Notes under the pieces: model-generated
What the model saw: only the letters and a program-made list of their open reading frames with translations
Told to the model about the DNA's origin: nothing
The model's database searches: none
Program-made: the position numbers and the translations under genes
NCBI GenBank assembly: GCA_030248295.1
Contig: JASANH010000846.1
Location: forward strand, 62,001-126,000
DNA: 64,000 nucleotides
Direction of reading: 5' to 3'
Source of the DNA: Mesodorylaimus sp. YZB2_4
Taxonomy: Eukaryota > Nematoda > Enoplea > Dorylaimida > Dorylaimidae
Shown here: one piece after another, positions 22,501-35,954 of the stretch
Layout of the letters: each line of letters opens with the position of its first letter
Position numbering within the stretch: position 1 is the first letter of the stretch

Positions 22501-25500
22501 GTAACCCGCACTCGTCAACGGAATCTAAAACTTTCAGCATCATTACCACGATCGTCAGGTTGAGGCACACAGACTCACATACCTGTTCCAGCACCAGCCC
22601 CGGCATAGCCTGCTCCTTCGGACGACGGTATTCCACTTACAGCCTTTAAACCTAAAACGACAAAGACGTCAAAGGGTCCTCACAAATGACACGAATAATC
22701 AGAATACTTACTCGCATTTGCTTGCGCCAATCTATCAATTGCGTCGGAGGAAAATGAGCTTAGAGTATCAGCCACGGCGAGCAAATGCATTTGATCAACA
22801 CTGGACAGCCCTGAAAAGGCAAGCGCACAGTTGACAAGAGTGAAACACGACTCAACCTAAAATCGCTTCCCCCACGCTGGTGGCCACGTCTGCTCGACCC
22901 GAACTGAAACACACACCGATTGCCACCTCTTACCTGGTAGTTGAATATGTGTAAGCAACTTGGACAGCATCCTTGCATGCTTGGCACCAAAAGCAGCCGT
23001 CGATGCCATATCTGCCGACGACACTGAGGCCCGACGACGTCTCAGGCTGCTACTCCGACCAAGACCTCCACCCTCATCGACCTCGTCCTCCTCTTCCTCA
23101 TCTTCGCCCCAGTCAATATCCAATTGATCATCGCCCGATTGAACACCAGAAAACAGTTCATCGTACGTCGCCTAAACATTAATCCACATCGAATTCTCCC
23201 TGTCTCACGATCAATAATGTCTGACAATTCTTACCCCTTTTCCTCCACTCATCGAAACACCGCTATCTTTTTCCGAACCAGCGCCACCAGTTGCCGAGTC
23301 CGCCGCCATTAAAGCGTGAAGAGGCAACGGTGGAATCGAGTCGATTTCGACAAATGCCTTAGATGGGTCGTCAGTGGTCAATTCGGTCTTCATTCGAGTT
23401 AAAGAATGTGCCCTAAAAGACAAACATAATCGCACGACGCCCAATCCTCCAGCCAACCAGAAATCATACCTTCCCGTGTCGTATTCGTCCGAATGCACCG
23501 AGGCTTGTCTGGCCAGCGCGTCGCTATAGACCACATTGTTCTCCCGAATGCATCTCAATACGTGCAACAGAATTGCTTTAACCCGTCTCGTCTTGCCGGC
23601 ATTCAGCAATTCCATAAGCTGTTTCGGATGATACTGGGGTATTAGCGGTGTTGCCAAACGGGCGGCCTCGAACAGTCCTTCGTCCCTGATAATGCTAATA
23701 ACGTCGGTTCCAGACGTCAACGGGTCATCTTTCCTCGACGTTTCATCATTCCGTTTCCGTTCACGCGACCGCCGACTGAGGCTAGCGCTCGATGCCGCAG
23801 CCTCCTTACCCTTCTTCGCCAAATCGAGCATGGAATGAGACGGACTGATCCGCAATTGGCGAAATGACGCAGCCGATAGTGGGGTGCCGGACGACGGAAC
23901 CGCTAGCTGATGAGAAGCCATCACTCCGGATACTTTCTTATGATCAAATTCGAACTTGACAAGAGGACCGCCTTGATCATGGCCGCTCAGATTACTCGCC
24001 TCGCTTATTTTATTCAACCGAGCCAAAGCACCTGAAGGTGCATGATGCACATCGGCTTGAGACGTCGACGAAATGTTCCACTGATGGTACACACGCATTT
24101 CGGACTCCATTCCGACTACGAGGATACCTAGAAATACGAACAGTCAGGCCCACTCAAACCACCCTCCATCAACTCCCACGAAAGCGGCACTACGATCCAA
24201 CCATGACTCACCTTCTCTGACCCAGCTCAGCATCAAAGGCACTGGTGGCAATCCATCAGCCGAGTCCAAATCGATCGATCGCAAAGCAACCCAGCGGATC
24301 AATTTCTTGACAATCGGTGCCGCAATCGTCGACGCTTTCCTCATCAATTGCTGCCGCTTGGCATGCAAAGGATTCGAGTCCATTTCCTTCATAATCGCCA
24401 CATTTTGCTGCGCCACATCGCCGGACACAGGCGCGAAGAGGAATATCTTTGATCCAATACCAACTGTCAGCACGTGCGAGCCATCTTCGGTCGACACCCA
24501 ATCCAAACGTACGACTTGAGGAGCCGTGTAATCCGAACTCTGCTTCCTACAAAAAAGAAGCCAAACTGTGCCACCGTTGCTTCAACGCGTGATTAGTCAG
24601 CACTTACACTAAACTATGCTCACTGACGACGCGACGTAGTTCCGAACTTGCCAACTTCGGTATGGATGGGACTCGCGGTAGCAAATTCCCTGCATACTTC
24701 TTCTCCGTATGAAAATCTGACAGAAACTCTTCAACCTGAAAGTACACAGATCAGAATCTCGGAAAAAAAATTAAGACAATACTTACTGGAGTGGCAGTGG
24801 GTAGAGCATATTCTTCTGAATGATGTTGCGTTCCTCTCGGGATAGCGATATTCCGCAAATGAATAATATCTTCCTGCTGCCATTCGATTCCGCCCGTTGA
24901 CTCGCATTCATAAACGGCCACTTCTACGTTTATCGTTTCTGAGCGTCCAGTATCGTAGCTATTCGACGGATCATACGTGCACGCGAAACGACCGCTGTAA
25001 GCACTGCTGACAGCGAACACTTTACCTAAAATCCAATCAACTCTGGAGATTATCAACCATGGGACCCTACTGTCAGCTCACCATCCATCTCCAATTGGCT
25101 ATCATGCGACTCACTGACCGTACGCCATTCCGACCACTTGTACTTCGTCTCGCCCTCCATAGCATCCTCCGACTCCATTCGAACATACCAAAATCGAATC
25201 CGATCGTCTGAGCAAGCAGTCGTCAAAAGAAACGGAGCTCGACAAGCAGGATACAAGCTGGACGATGACAAGTGACCAGCGCCTGGACACGCACCCACCA
25301 CTTTCACGCCCGGCGGCAAAGGGAGTAGTTGTGTACAAACCTAAAATATACAGTAGTAGCAGTCAACAACAGTCGTCCCACTAAGTTACCAAAACCAGCC
25401 AACTTGCCTTCTTGGAATATATGAACAGTTTAGCCGTGGACAATAAAGCGGCGCCGTAGGCCGTTGGATAAAAATCGTTCGGTTCGCGGTCATCAGAAGG

Positions 25501-28500
25501 ACTTAGGCCGCCCATCGACCTCCCTAAACACGAACTATACATTACCTGTCCAAAACTCGTTCCCTATCTCTCTTACTCGGTGACCCGCCTTTCAAGGGAT
25601 GAGGCGCTTGCGATGCCATTCCCAACAACCACATATGGATAATGGCTCCGCCCTGTTCGCTCTTATTCTTCTCCAAGACGACCAGATAAAATCGATCGTG
25701 GAATGTTGTCGATTTAGTGCGGTCAATAACCGAAGATGCTTCCTCGGCCGTGAAAAGATTCTGTCTCAACACGATACTCGGTGTCAAGGGAGTATTCGAA
25801 TGAACAGCCGACGGAGCCAGCAGAGTTCTTTGATCGCTCAAGATCATTTGTTCGTTGAACACGTGCAATAACTGAATGTGCTTCCAGTCCTAAAAGTAAA
25901 GAACACTTTAATTACATCAAGCCTTATTAACATTTAACGACATTTACGTGAAATGCATCCGATATTGCGTCCAATTCAATAATACAGCCAGGCCGTGCGG
26001 TCGACTGTGTCGACACTATGTTGCATGAATCAGAAATACTTTTCTCGCCAGGACTTAGAAGCCCAGCATCACCACTGCTGCTATTCGACATGACTCCATT
26101 TCTTGCCTGAAAAAGTACACTATTACATCCGTTTCCCAAAAAGTATATCAGTGATATCGTACTTTTTGCGCCTGTGCATAATTAACCTCGGCCAACAACG
26201 CCCTGGCGTCAATAACGGCTTGATAGACACGAAGACACCGGCCATCCGACGCCACAAAACATGAGCTAGGAGAATTGCTAATCGAACCCAAGGTTGAGCT
26301 GCAACAGAAACACCGGATTAAATCTTTTTTAAAGGTGTAAATCTTCTGTTACCTCGGTAGAATTGCTGGTATCCAAGCAACGCTCGAAAACGCCGAAATG
26401 TCCGGGCTATTGATTCGAGCTAGTTCTCGCACACCGCCCGATTTGCATAGCGGCCCGACGGGGTTGACCTTATAGATGAATAATGCATGAGCACTATATC
26501 ACAAGGCCGCCACAATCACTTTACCTTCCACAGAATCAATTCTGAATTGAATATTTGAACATCCTGCGACGAAGATTGTGTACTCTTTGAATCCGAAACT
26601 CCGGCATCTGCAGTCTTCCGATGAAGCTTTCGACGACGAATATTGTGATGACTGGTCGTCAAGAACAATGGAAGCACAGGATGGCAAGATATGCCACTAA
26701 CTCGGAACCTATAGGATAAGATATACTTGCGCATGCGTCGAACCCTTGTCCATCCCCTCCTTACCTGTGACCGCACATACGTGACTTATGCGCAATGCTG
26801 AGAATTGTGCAGAACTTGGATTTCTCATCGATATTCAAGTGCCATAAATTCAAGGTACCATTTTGATGAGTCGTCAATAAAAATATCGTATTACACAACT
26901 GGCCAGGTAAACCTGCAGAAATAGCCGATGCTGATTTTAAAAGGCCTAAAAACACAAATGCTTTGATTGTAAGCAACTCGATTTTATCTGGCTTTCTTAC
27001 CAGCCGCGGAATGAATATCTGGCGCTCGGCGTAGCAGATCAACATAGATCGGATCGTGAGGATTGAAAATTGCCAAAGTGTGGTTCAACGAGGCTGCATC
27101 CGACATTGGAAATGCTCCTGGCAATCGCGACGAGAATGAAACTTGTGGCTGACGTCCACAGTCATCCAAATAATCCATGGTCCTGAAACATGCCACACAC
27201 GTTAATTCCGCCCCCCCAAACTTCACTCTTTTAAATCTACTTACCAAACTAGCAGACTGCCATCCAAGGGATGAATTGTAAACAGAATATCCGAAGAATG
27301 CTGCCACTCCCTCAATAATTGCTCCAATTTCAAATCGAGTATATCCTTACTTCCAAGCGCCTAAAACAAAAAATCTCATATTCCCAAAACAAACCATAAA
27401 AACTTGGATTTACAGATATGGATTCAACTGTTGATGATGCCGTCAATCTACTTGAACCATAAGCGGGTGCATCGCCTCCTGTCGAATGCGTGCTGCTTCC
27501 ATCATCGCTATTCTTATCTAAAAGCAAAGCTTGACTCCAGAATATTTCTCTATCACAAAAAATCCAGAATTACCAGTGCCAGACGCGCTGGCCGTTCTGT
27601 GTTCAGTCATTGGACTGGGAGTATTATACCAAAGACCGCTCGATCCAGGATGCTCAATAGCCAATGCTTCAGCTAGTAGCTTCTCCGCACCCAAACTGAA
27701 TAAAAGCTCCTTATTGTTCAACCAATGTACGGCGAACGTGGCTTCGCTTAGTGTCCCACTGTCTAACGAAGGTACAAGGAAACAATCTGAAAAAAGTAAA
27801 CTGATACGGTCCTACCAACTCAAAAACTATAAGTACCAGTTTCCGCGCAGACAGAAGCGGCCAAATGAAAATGGAGCACAGGTGGCAAATCGAACGATTC
27901 TGGTAATGCGGAAACGCTGGGAACTAACGAAAGCGACGGCACCGAAACACGAGTTGGCGTCGGAGTACCAGCTTTCTCTTGCGTTTTGTTTTTGGTAGGT
28001 GATCCGGTCGTTTTCTTGATCTTTCTGACAGATTCAATCCATATGGTAAGATATAGTGAAGGAAAATGATTTCTTACTTCAAGTGTTTTAGTCGATGTGT
28101 TATTTTTACTCTGGCATTTTTTAGACGATGATGTTTATGACGATCCTTTTCGTCAATCCCAGCACCCAATGATCCGTTCCCGCTTAGTCGAGGCGGAACT
28201 TTCTCAGATTTCAAATCCAATAGCATATCCGATGCGACTTCGGTTGGAACTGATGTCTCGCACCAAATTCGACAAATATGATCCCGACACCAAGTAATCA
28301 ACACGTTCGCCACACAACCCCTAAAACATTGGTTTCTAAAAAATGTATGAAATGGTCTTGTCAATTACTGACCTTGGCATATATCGGCCCGTTTTACGCC
28401 ACTCAAAGCCAACCACCGGTTTCGGATGGGCCAAATAAATAAAACTGAAAGTGACGTCAGATGAATCCAATCCGCCTCCGCTGTCTTGATACCAAATTTT

Positions 28501-29822
28501 CACCAAATTGTCGTTCTAAAACGTGGATATCGACAGTTATTTGTGGCGCCTTATCATCCAGTACTTACCGATCCGGCCGTGGCAAATAACGTTCCGTCGG
28601 GCGAGAACTTGATGTATCTTAACGGCGACGAGAGCCTGAGGTAAAGAAATACTGTAAGCTAAAATCGATGCCTTCAGCGGCACGCCAAGCTTACTGATTC
28701 TTCCAAACGCATTCCCAAATTGAATTCGGCAATAAGGGTGAGGGGTGATCGGCACTGTTACTGTTCAAAGGCTGCTCGCCAAGATCGAACTTGATGTGGC
28801 TTTTTTCTCCCATGGACATTTCAACACCCAAGTCATCGTCGCCACTGCAGTAATAATATTCGGTCAGGGCTCGATGCTGAAACATCTGAAGCTCCTTTTC
28901 CGTGCTGACCAGCAGCCGCAAACCTGAAACATGGAGCACTCGTGATAAGGCAGTCAAGAAGGCTATGATGGAAAACCAACCTTCCAGATTCCACGATAAA
29001 TTCGTCACCGCAGAGCCGACGTTGAAGCAGCAAGTTTCGAACCATTGATAGTCCAGCTTCTAAAAAAACCAACCAAATTTTTATGGCAGAGTACGGGACT
29101 AATGCTAAAATGCACCTACGTGTTGACTGGTGTGAGATGACAAGGCCATCGGCTCGTAAATACGAATGAGATCGTAAAACGCGGCGGCGATCTAAAATCA
29201 ACAACGGCACTTCTTGTGCAAACAAAGACAAGAAAACGGCGGACTATGTCAACTGTATTAGCCTTCAAGGTGGCCTGAAATCAGCCAACAGGAAAAGTAC
29301 TTGTCAGTAAACATACTTTGCCCGTTTCATAACAGCAGTCGACGCAAAGTGCTTGTACGTAGCCGGTGGTCGAACCGGGAATGATTTGAACCCGTTGAAA
29401 ATCGCTCGCTAATATCACGATGTCACAGCCGACGGCGCAAGCCTATTACAATTGAAAAAGTATGAAAGCAGGAAATAACACATGACACAACTTTAAAAAT
29501 GCATGATACGTGTGACCAGTAACCCAAACCGCCTGACGATTGCTGTAGGGTTACATACAGTATGTCTAGAAGGTATAGTACCATCTAGCCAGCATGGTCA
29601 TTGCAGTCTGCCTACACTCCTCGTCAGTCCTTGAACCACTGGCTTCAAAAACTTCTCACCTATCCTATGCTTATCCAGTACACAAGCAGCACTGCTCACA
29701 CTCAAAAAGGGTCTTTTGCAGAACCTCACCGTGAAGTTAATCCCTTCTACGCTTCCAACGGCAAAAGCGCTTTCTCCACTGTTCAAGGCGCCTGTAATGA
29801 TTTGATGAGGCGCAACCGTCAT
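16591..29822 (-). CDS. DMXL: DmX-like protein (rabconnectin-3 alpha)
   Basis: Very large WD40 protein, homologue of yeast Rav1 and nematode RBC-1, which regulates V-ATPase assembly and vesicle acidification. It is spread over roughly 40 short exons. The start is ATG 29822: MTVAPHQIITGALNSGESAF..VGSVEGINFT matches the DMXL N-terminus, then exon 29442-29317 reads ACAVGCDIVILASDFQRVQI. Next exons are 29191-29120, 29059-28981, 28923-28695 and an exon with SPLRYIKFSPDGTLFATAGS (WD40). The middle exon ending at 20184 holds the Rav1p_C hallmark KWKKAALKNAFVLMGKQRFE and FFLLGDSLNDALQ. Acidic linkers follow. The last WD40 repeats include HPEGATCLAYAPMLQALLSA and CIWDVRQ, ending SLKVRVLPSQTQEPHAM at 16591. 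The first intron (29443-29729) is 287 bp; most others are 50-70 bp. Exon borders in the middle were not all checked. Confidence 0.93.
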
Positions 29823-30565
29823 TTTGCTGATTCTGCTGGTAACAACGGAGTTGATGCTTATGCGTCACTTGGCCCGATAGTAATGCAGTCTCTTTCCAAC
29901 GGGTCGCTTATTCGGCATAGCCTACCAAGCCGAAGAAACGTCTCAGAAAATCTGGTCGGCGGACGTTACCAACTGCGATTTCGTAAAAGGCAACAACAAA
30001 TCTGGGATCTGAACAGTCTCCCACAAAATTTCTTGCAATGCTTGATCTCTTCAATCGATTTCCCACAATGGTTTGAATAAATACTTCCTTATTCGCCCAA
30101 TTTCATTCATTCGTCTCGTGAATTTTATTTTGTTTTGTAGACGATCTCGTGCGCACATCACGGCTGTGAAGTGCTACATGTGGAAAACCTGAGGATCAGC
30201 TAAATGCGCGCTAAACTCAAAACCTTTATTGACGTGTAGCCATCACGGAGCACGAATTTGACTGGCAGAGCGTCCACTTCTACGTTTTCTAGCACAAAAG
30301 TCCACAAATAAATCTCACAATAGTCAATAAAATGGCTTATAGTCTACGCAACAACAACTTGATCTTCGATTACATCCTTTTTCTCCTATGTCTCCTTCAA
30401 CAAAATTTGATTTATAGCCTGTTCAACAACATTCGAATCTGATTAAATAATTAAACTCCTCATACCATCCTATTCTCATTTATACTACTCAACAAAATTT
30501 TCAATAACCGATCGACTACATCCCTTCCAAGCACACTAAGCCGATCCCCTCACCTACTGTACTTC
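29823..30565. other. Spacer between helicase and DMXL
   Basis: Both neighbours are on the minus strand. This 743-bp AT-rich stretch should hold the DMXL promoter and the helicase 3' end; no other feature is visible. Confidence 0.5.
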
Positions 30566-32876
30566 TTATTCTTCTTCGCAACTATCTCCGCAACGAGTCT
30601 AAAAGTGACAGAGCGTAAAGCAGCATCCAGGACCCGTCCCCGTACTCCGTGCTCACCTGACTCCTTTCATTTCGCTTCTTGCCACCGGCGTACTCCACCA
30701 ACCATTCGGGCACTTCCTGCTTGGCATCGCGTAAGATCTAAATCAGACAGCAGTGATCACTAGGCCACTGGCTGGCCGTGTCAACCCACCTGCACTAACG
30801 GGCTGGCCATTTCCTTGTCTACATTCGGTTCATAATACGAAGTGGCTCGTCCTGGATTTCCAACACGGCCCGTACGTCCAATGCTGTGCACGTAGCCTTC
30901 GGCAGTTTTGGGCAAATCGAGATTGATCACGTGATCGACGCCCACGACGTCCAGTCCACGAGCAGCCACGGCCGTAGCCACCAACATCGAACACTTACCA
31001 GCCTTGAACTCGCGCAGAGCCTCGTCACGTTCCCGCTGCTCGCGATCTCTGCAGAGGAGACCTCCCACAGGTCCACAAGTACATCCACGCACCACATCTA
31101 CCAAAGCAGGCACAGACACTCACCCGTGAATTTTCTCCACCAACCATCCCAGCTGAGACAAACGCAAAGCAACGACTTCGGCAGAGCGCTTAGTTTCGAC
31201 AAAAATCAACGTTTTCTTCGATTTACCTGAAAAAATACAGTCTGGATTTTGTGAGTTCCTCTTAAACAACCACTTTTTTTACCTCCAATTTCTTTCTTTG
31301 GGTCGCCGCCCAACAATGCGCGCAGTTTGTCAAATTTCTCGAAGCTCGGACTGAGCACGACCTCTTGTACGATGTCTTCGTTGGCGCCTCCACTTTTCCC
31401 CACTGTCACGTACACCGGGTCGAAAAGAAAGTTTTCCGCAACTTCGCGAATCGAGTGAGGGAACGTGGCCGAGAACATGAGCGTGTTTCGCCAGCGGCCT
31501 TCGGGCAAACCAGGAAACTGCAGGATTTGGTGAACCTGAAAAGAGGAGGCCTCGACACTGATGCGATTCAGTCTAGAGGGGACCCTCACCGCTGGTTCGT
31601 CCTCCATGTTCTCCAGGAGACGATGCGCTTCGTCCAAGACGACCCACTGGCACTTTTTCAAGACGAAACGTCCATCGCGCAGATGTTGATACAGACGTCC
31701 AGGCGTGCCCACCAAAATGTTGCATCCGTTCTTTCGAATGTAGTCCACTTGACTTCGAATGTTCGTCCCGCCAAACACGCTAACCACTTGGATCTTGGTT
31801 CCTAAACAGGGTCTAACTGTAATACACTACGCAGGCACTCTTCACCTCCTCACCGTGAGCGTATCGCCTCGCCTCGTCCTTGACTTGTTCAGCCAGCTCC
31901 CGGGTCGGCACCACGACAATGGCGGCCAGAGCAGGGTGAGCACGATCCCTCAATACCCAGTCCAAGTCACCGCGTTCCAAAATGTGGTAAATGATTGGCA
32001 GAAGATAGGCGGCCTAAAATGGTAAAATAGTGGAACGCTGACTGTGCATCCCTTCGATTGGCGGGCGTGGGGAGGATGTCAGTGGCACAAAAACTGGTTG
32101 GAGCAAAGCGAGCGCAGGACCACCTGCCTTTGAAACATCAATCCGAGGGGTCTTTCACGATTTCCTGTCAGGAGAGATGCCCCTCCCATTTGCGATGGCC
32201 CGCTCGACTGAGAGGTTACAACTGCCACCCACTCGTCCCACCGAGACGGATGGGCTTGACTGGTCTCATCATCCCTCCAAGTCGATTCAAAAACGCTCAC
32301 CGTTTTTCCAGAACCCGTCGGCGCGATGGCCACGACGTCCCTCAACTGGAACACGTACGGCATGGCGTACTTCTGCACCGGCGTCATCTTTTCGTAGCCC
32401 GAATCTTCGATATTCCTCACCAACGAACGCTGCCAAAAGGCGTGTCGGAACTTGCTGAAACCAACAAATGACACGAAGGATCTTCGAGGGAAGTTGAGAC
32501 GCACTTACGGATAGACCATTCGCTTGTCCACGTGCGCCCCCACAACTTCAACGTCCGCTTCGAAACACCGATCGAAATTTTGTCCGGGTGATTGGCGCGG
32601 TTGGGCCTTTAATTCTTCCATTTCCAACTGCTGCGGCGAGTAAGACGCATTCGACAATTGAATTTGCTCAGCTAAATATAAAACTGAGAACCTTTGAAAA
32701 AAAGATTTTAAAAATCGAAATTTACGCGTCTTCTGATTTTTCTTCCAATCTCCTTTGCCTTCGGGAGACCATTCTTCGTAAACGCTTTTCTCATCCTTCG
32801 ACAAATTGCGATAGTAATTTTGTCGAGCATTTTTTCCACCAGCTCCGAGAAACAAGTCGTCGTCAGAATCGAACAT
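30566..32876 (-). CDS. Ded1/Vasa-type ATP-dependent RNA helicase with altered motifs
   Basis: Ten exons read in frame: 32876-32726, 32671-32509, 32454-32301, 32013-31854, 31801-31590, 31535-31283, 31226-31124, 31048-30790, 30737-30657 and 30598-30566, giving 522 residues. If the last intron is not spliced the frame ends at 30582. The region before the core ([20 protein letters not shown]) and the Q motif ([12 protein letters not shown]) place it with DDX3/Ded1/Vasa. Motifs: I APTGSGKT, Ia VPTRELA, Ib [60 protein letters not shown]. Motif II is DEAH rather than DEAD, motif I has Pro for the usual Gln, motif V has Ala for the usual Asp, and motif VI has HSIGRTGR for HRIGRTGR. The N-terminus is short and acidic with no RGG or zinc knuckles. 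Probably a germline-type Vasa/Laf-1 paralogue, but this is inference. Confidence 0.88.
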
Positions 32877-34362
32877 TTTCCTACTCTATTAATAATGAAC
32901 GACGAAATCGACAAATCCTGTTTTCGACGACGACTTGCCGACGACGTAAAATCTGGGTCAGAAAGTAGGGGAGCTAACTCGGGGTTGCGCATGAAGCCTA
33001 GGATGTTCTCGGCTGCGAGACTGTTTGTAGCTTCTGTACACTGCATCTATCGTGCATGCAATGCTCATGCGCTACCCTACCTACAGAGCCTACCATACAA
33101 ATATTTTGCAGGCGCTCGGATAGACCCGCATATTGTTAGCCTTTTCTCAAAAGGGTCCGATCGTGAGCAGGAGATCATGCTCTGTGGAAAAGTTGTTATC
33201 CAGGAAACGTGCATGACCGTCCACAATTCATCGAGTCTGTGTTCTTGGCCAGGCATGACTTCAACAATTCACATTTTCAAATATTTAGCAGGCTGTGTGA
33301 GCCCGGTCGATTTGCTGTAAATCCATAAATTTTGCTCCGCATTCCTGCGCAGAGAAATTACGCCGTAGGATTCTGAGCGTAAGAACCTTCTACGCCTCCT
33401 TTTTTCGCACATGTGACCTAGTTTATGCCAGCTTGCGCTAACAGGCAGCAACATGCGTGATAATGGTGCTAGCGTCTGGTTCCGTTCAGCCTCCTCTGCT
33501 TGCAGTGGCAATCAAGTTTCAGGTCAACTGTGACACGCGCCCACCACCTTTGCACGTCCTGCCTGGTATCGCCTCCTGAGTCAAGACGCCCGGCTCTTGA
33601 TAGATAAATCCTTAGGCGAGTTGGAGGTGCCGCGGAGAGCTTACGCACTCAGCATAAAACTCACGATCAGAGTGGCAGTCTCTGACCTCTGGTGGTCTAA
33701 AAATTCCATCGGCCTTTAGACAGGGGAAACATTCGAAAGGGAGCATTTTCGAGTAAACACAGTATCTCTAGTGATCGCTGATCGTGAGATCGATTGCATC
33801 CACACTTCGGCGCATTTCCTGGTGCATGCTCCTCGTCACATCCGTCGCACAGCACGCGCTGATACAGGTATTCCATAAAGAAGAGAGAACGCTCGTCTCC
33901 AGATCAGCCACGAGCCAGAGCTTCTTAGCCTATAGTATGTTTTTACGCTTAAGTATTTTCAATTGAGTTCGGAAACTTATATTTCGCCTGATAGCAATGA
34001 CCTTGCTAGCCGCAAATCCACTCTGATTACACCGCAAGTCATAACGTAAGGTGGCACAGCGTAAATCATTAACCTGACGCGCATTCAAAAATGGTCAGAG
34101 GATCCAAGAAACCAATCACTACTTATTCAGACCTCATTATGAGTTGGGCGGCGTTGATATCAGCAAGGAGTTGGACCTATAAATCAGATCTGATTTATAG
34201 GGTAACTCCTTGATGTCAGCGCAGTTCCATCACATCACTAAAAGAGTGTAAGCTTTACACTTTGTACAACTAATAAGTCAAGGCCCACCGCTGCTAGAAA
34301 CAGTCACTGTCGAAGTCCGCGGGAAAGAAGGCGGTTGCAGCGTGTCGAGATCCCTTCTCAAG
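32877..34362. other. Intergenic region with a palindrome near the PP1 gene
   Basis: No gene is seen in 1.5 kb between the divergent helicase and PP1 genes. The only clear structure is the hairpin at 34165-34212. Confidence 0.5.
34165..34212. repeat. Palindrome 150 bp upstream of PP1
   Basis: An outer pair AAGGAGTT / AACTCCTT encloses a perfect central palindrome around AGATCT with arms CCTATAAATCAG / CTGATTTATAGG. Only 3 and 2 unpaired bases separate the two parts. It may be a cruciform, a binding site for a dimeric factor or a hairpin element. Confidence 0.75.
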
Positions 34363-35580
34363 ATGGCGTCGAACAAGAGTTCCATGTACTCTGGAAAATC
34401 CGGCAAGTCCTCGAAGTCGCACCATGGCACGTCGGCATCGCGGCCACAGAATCAGTTGCAGTCGATTCTCGACCGTCTCGTGGAGCCGAAAAAACTCAAG
34501 TCGAATCCGTTGTTGGCGTCAGAAATCAAGTTTTTGCTCGGGTCAGTCAAGAAGCAGCTGAAAGTGACCAGGTCGGCTTTAATCGAAGTTGATGCGCCCG
34601 TCAACATCTGCGGCGATACGCACGGCCAGTACCGAGACGTCCTGCGAATCTTCCACCTCTGCGGATGGCCGCCAGAAAAGAGGTACCTGTTTTTGGGTAA
34701 GTGTTACGTCGCCAGACGGGAGGCCACCACACACAACCAAAGCCCCGAGAATGCCCTCTTTGCAGGAGACTACGTGGATCGAGGACGACGCAGCATCGAG
34801 GTCATGTGCCTGCTGTTCGCCATGAAGCTGACGTACCCGCGCCAGATCTACCTGCTGCGAGGAAACCACGAGGCCAGGGAGATCAACAAATTCTACGGTT
34901 TCTACGAAGAAGTCAAGCAACGATACAGCGAGCAGCTCTGGCACGACTTCAACGTAAGTTGTCTCCCGCTCCTCTCCTAACCTAACCCGTCCTGTTTTAG
35001 GAGGTGTTCACGTGGCTGCCGTTGGCGGGTCTGGTTGGAGGAAGCATGTTGTGCATGCACGGCGGGATCCCGACCCAGGAGCTCAGAAGTTTGGACGAGC
35101 TGAGGAGTCTGCCCATGCCCATCCAGTCGCCCCGAGACAACGAAGTCGTGGCCGACCTTCTCTGGTCAGATCCTTCCGACGACGTTGACGGTAAGTGCGT
35201 CCCTCTGAGAGTCCGGCGACACATTTTCTTGATCCTAACACTGTCTTTCTCGTTCAGAGTTCGTCCCGAATCCGCGAGGCTTGGGCCATCAATTCGGCGT
35301 GGACCAGGTGGACAGTTTCCTCAATAAGCACGGCCTGGAAATGGTGGTTCGAGCGCACCAGGTAAAATCTTCGCTTGTTGCCTCTATGCTGTTCTTAACT
35401 CGTCTCCTTTTCTAGGTATTCAAAGAAGGCTTCAAGTTTTTCGGTCCATCCAAGCAGTGCGTGACCATCTTCAGCGCACCCAACTACGGCGGCGAGTTCA
35501 ACAACAACGCAGCAATCCTGGTCGTCTCGAAAGTCATGGAAATCACTATGAATGTCCTGGCCCCGTTCAACAAGAAGTGA
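34363..35580 (+). CDS. PP1-like serine/threonine protein phosphatase catalytic subunit
   Basis: Five exons (34363-34696, 34766-34953, 35001-35190, 35258-35361, 35416-35580) encode 326 residues. ATG 34363 is used because the open frame upstream has no ATG. PPP-family metal and catalytic motifs are present: GDTHGQ (usual GDIHGQ), [12 protein letters not shown], the HGG of CMHGG, and AHQ with [15 protein letters not shown] and the PP1-like order support PP1 over PP2A. Divergence is strong: GGEF for CGEF, a Ser-rich N-terminus (about 25 residues), and no typical PP1 tail. Such diverged PP1 genes are numerous in nematodes and often sperm-linked; that role here is inference. An inverted, truncated copy of its last two exons lies at 46799-47113. 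Confidence 0.92.
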
Positions 35581-35954
35581 GAAACGGGAAGCCGACCGCG
35601 ATCGTGACTGCCGCCCCTTCGTTGAGGTCGTGACTTGTCTGGTGCCGTTGGTGTCTGTGTAGCGAACTGGTGTTCTTGGTGAATGAATGCGCCTGATCTG
35701 GTGTTGCCAGCGAAAGTGTGGCTACTGCATGCACATACTCGTTGCTACGAGCACGCGACGATGCATTCTAAATCAGATATGCGCACTAGACTGATCGTGA
35801 GATTCCAACGGTTTCTCTGACCGCCCTGTCAGACCGTAGGGGCTGAATACGTCACTATCCGTCGCCGCAGCATTTCACCTGACGCTGCGAGACGTTATTT
35901 TCGGGTCATTCAAATTATTCAAACCTGGGTCGTCTGGCGACCCTCAAAATCGCC
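35581..35954. other. PP1 3' flank, start of the kinase relic
   Basis: No intact gene. The sequence is alignable with the flank of the inverted copy (46466-46798 read backwards) and would have held the N-terminal half of the kinase now seen as a relic to its right. Confidence 0.5.

Noticed and set aside
29601..30080. 159-residue plus-strand frame at the DMXL 5' end
   Set aside because: Antisense to DMXL exon 1 and its upstream region; no coding signature.
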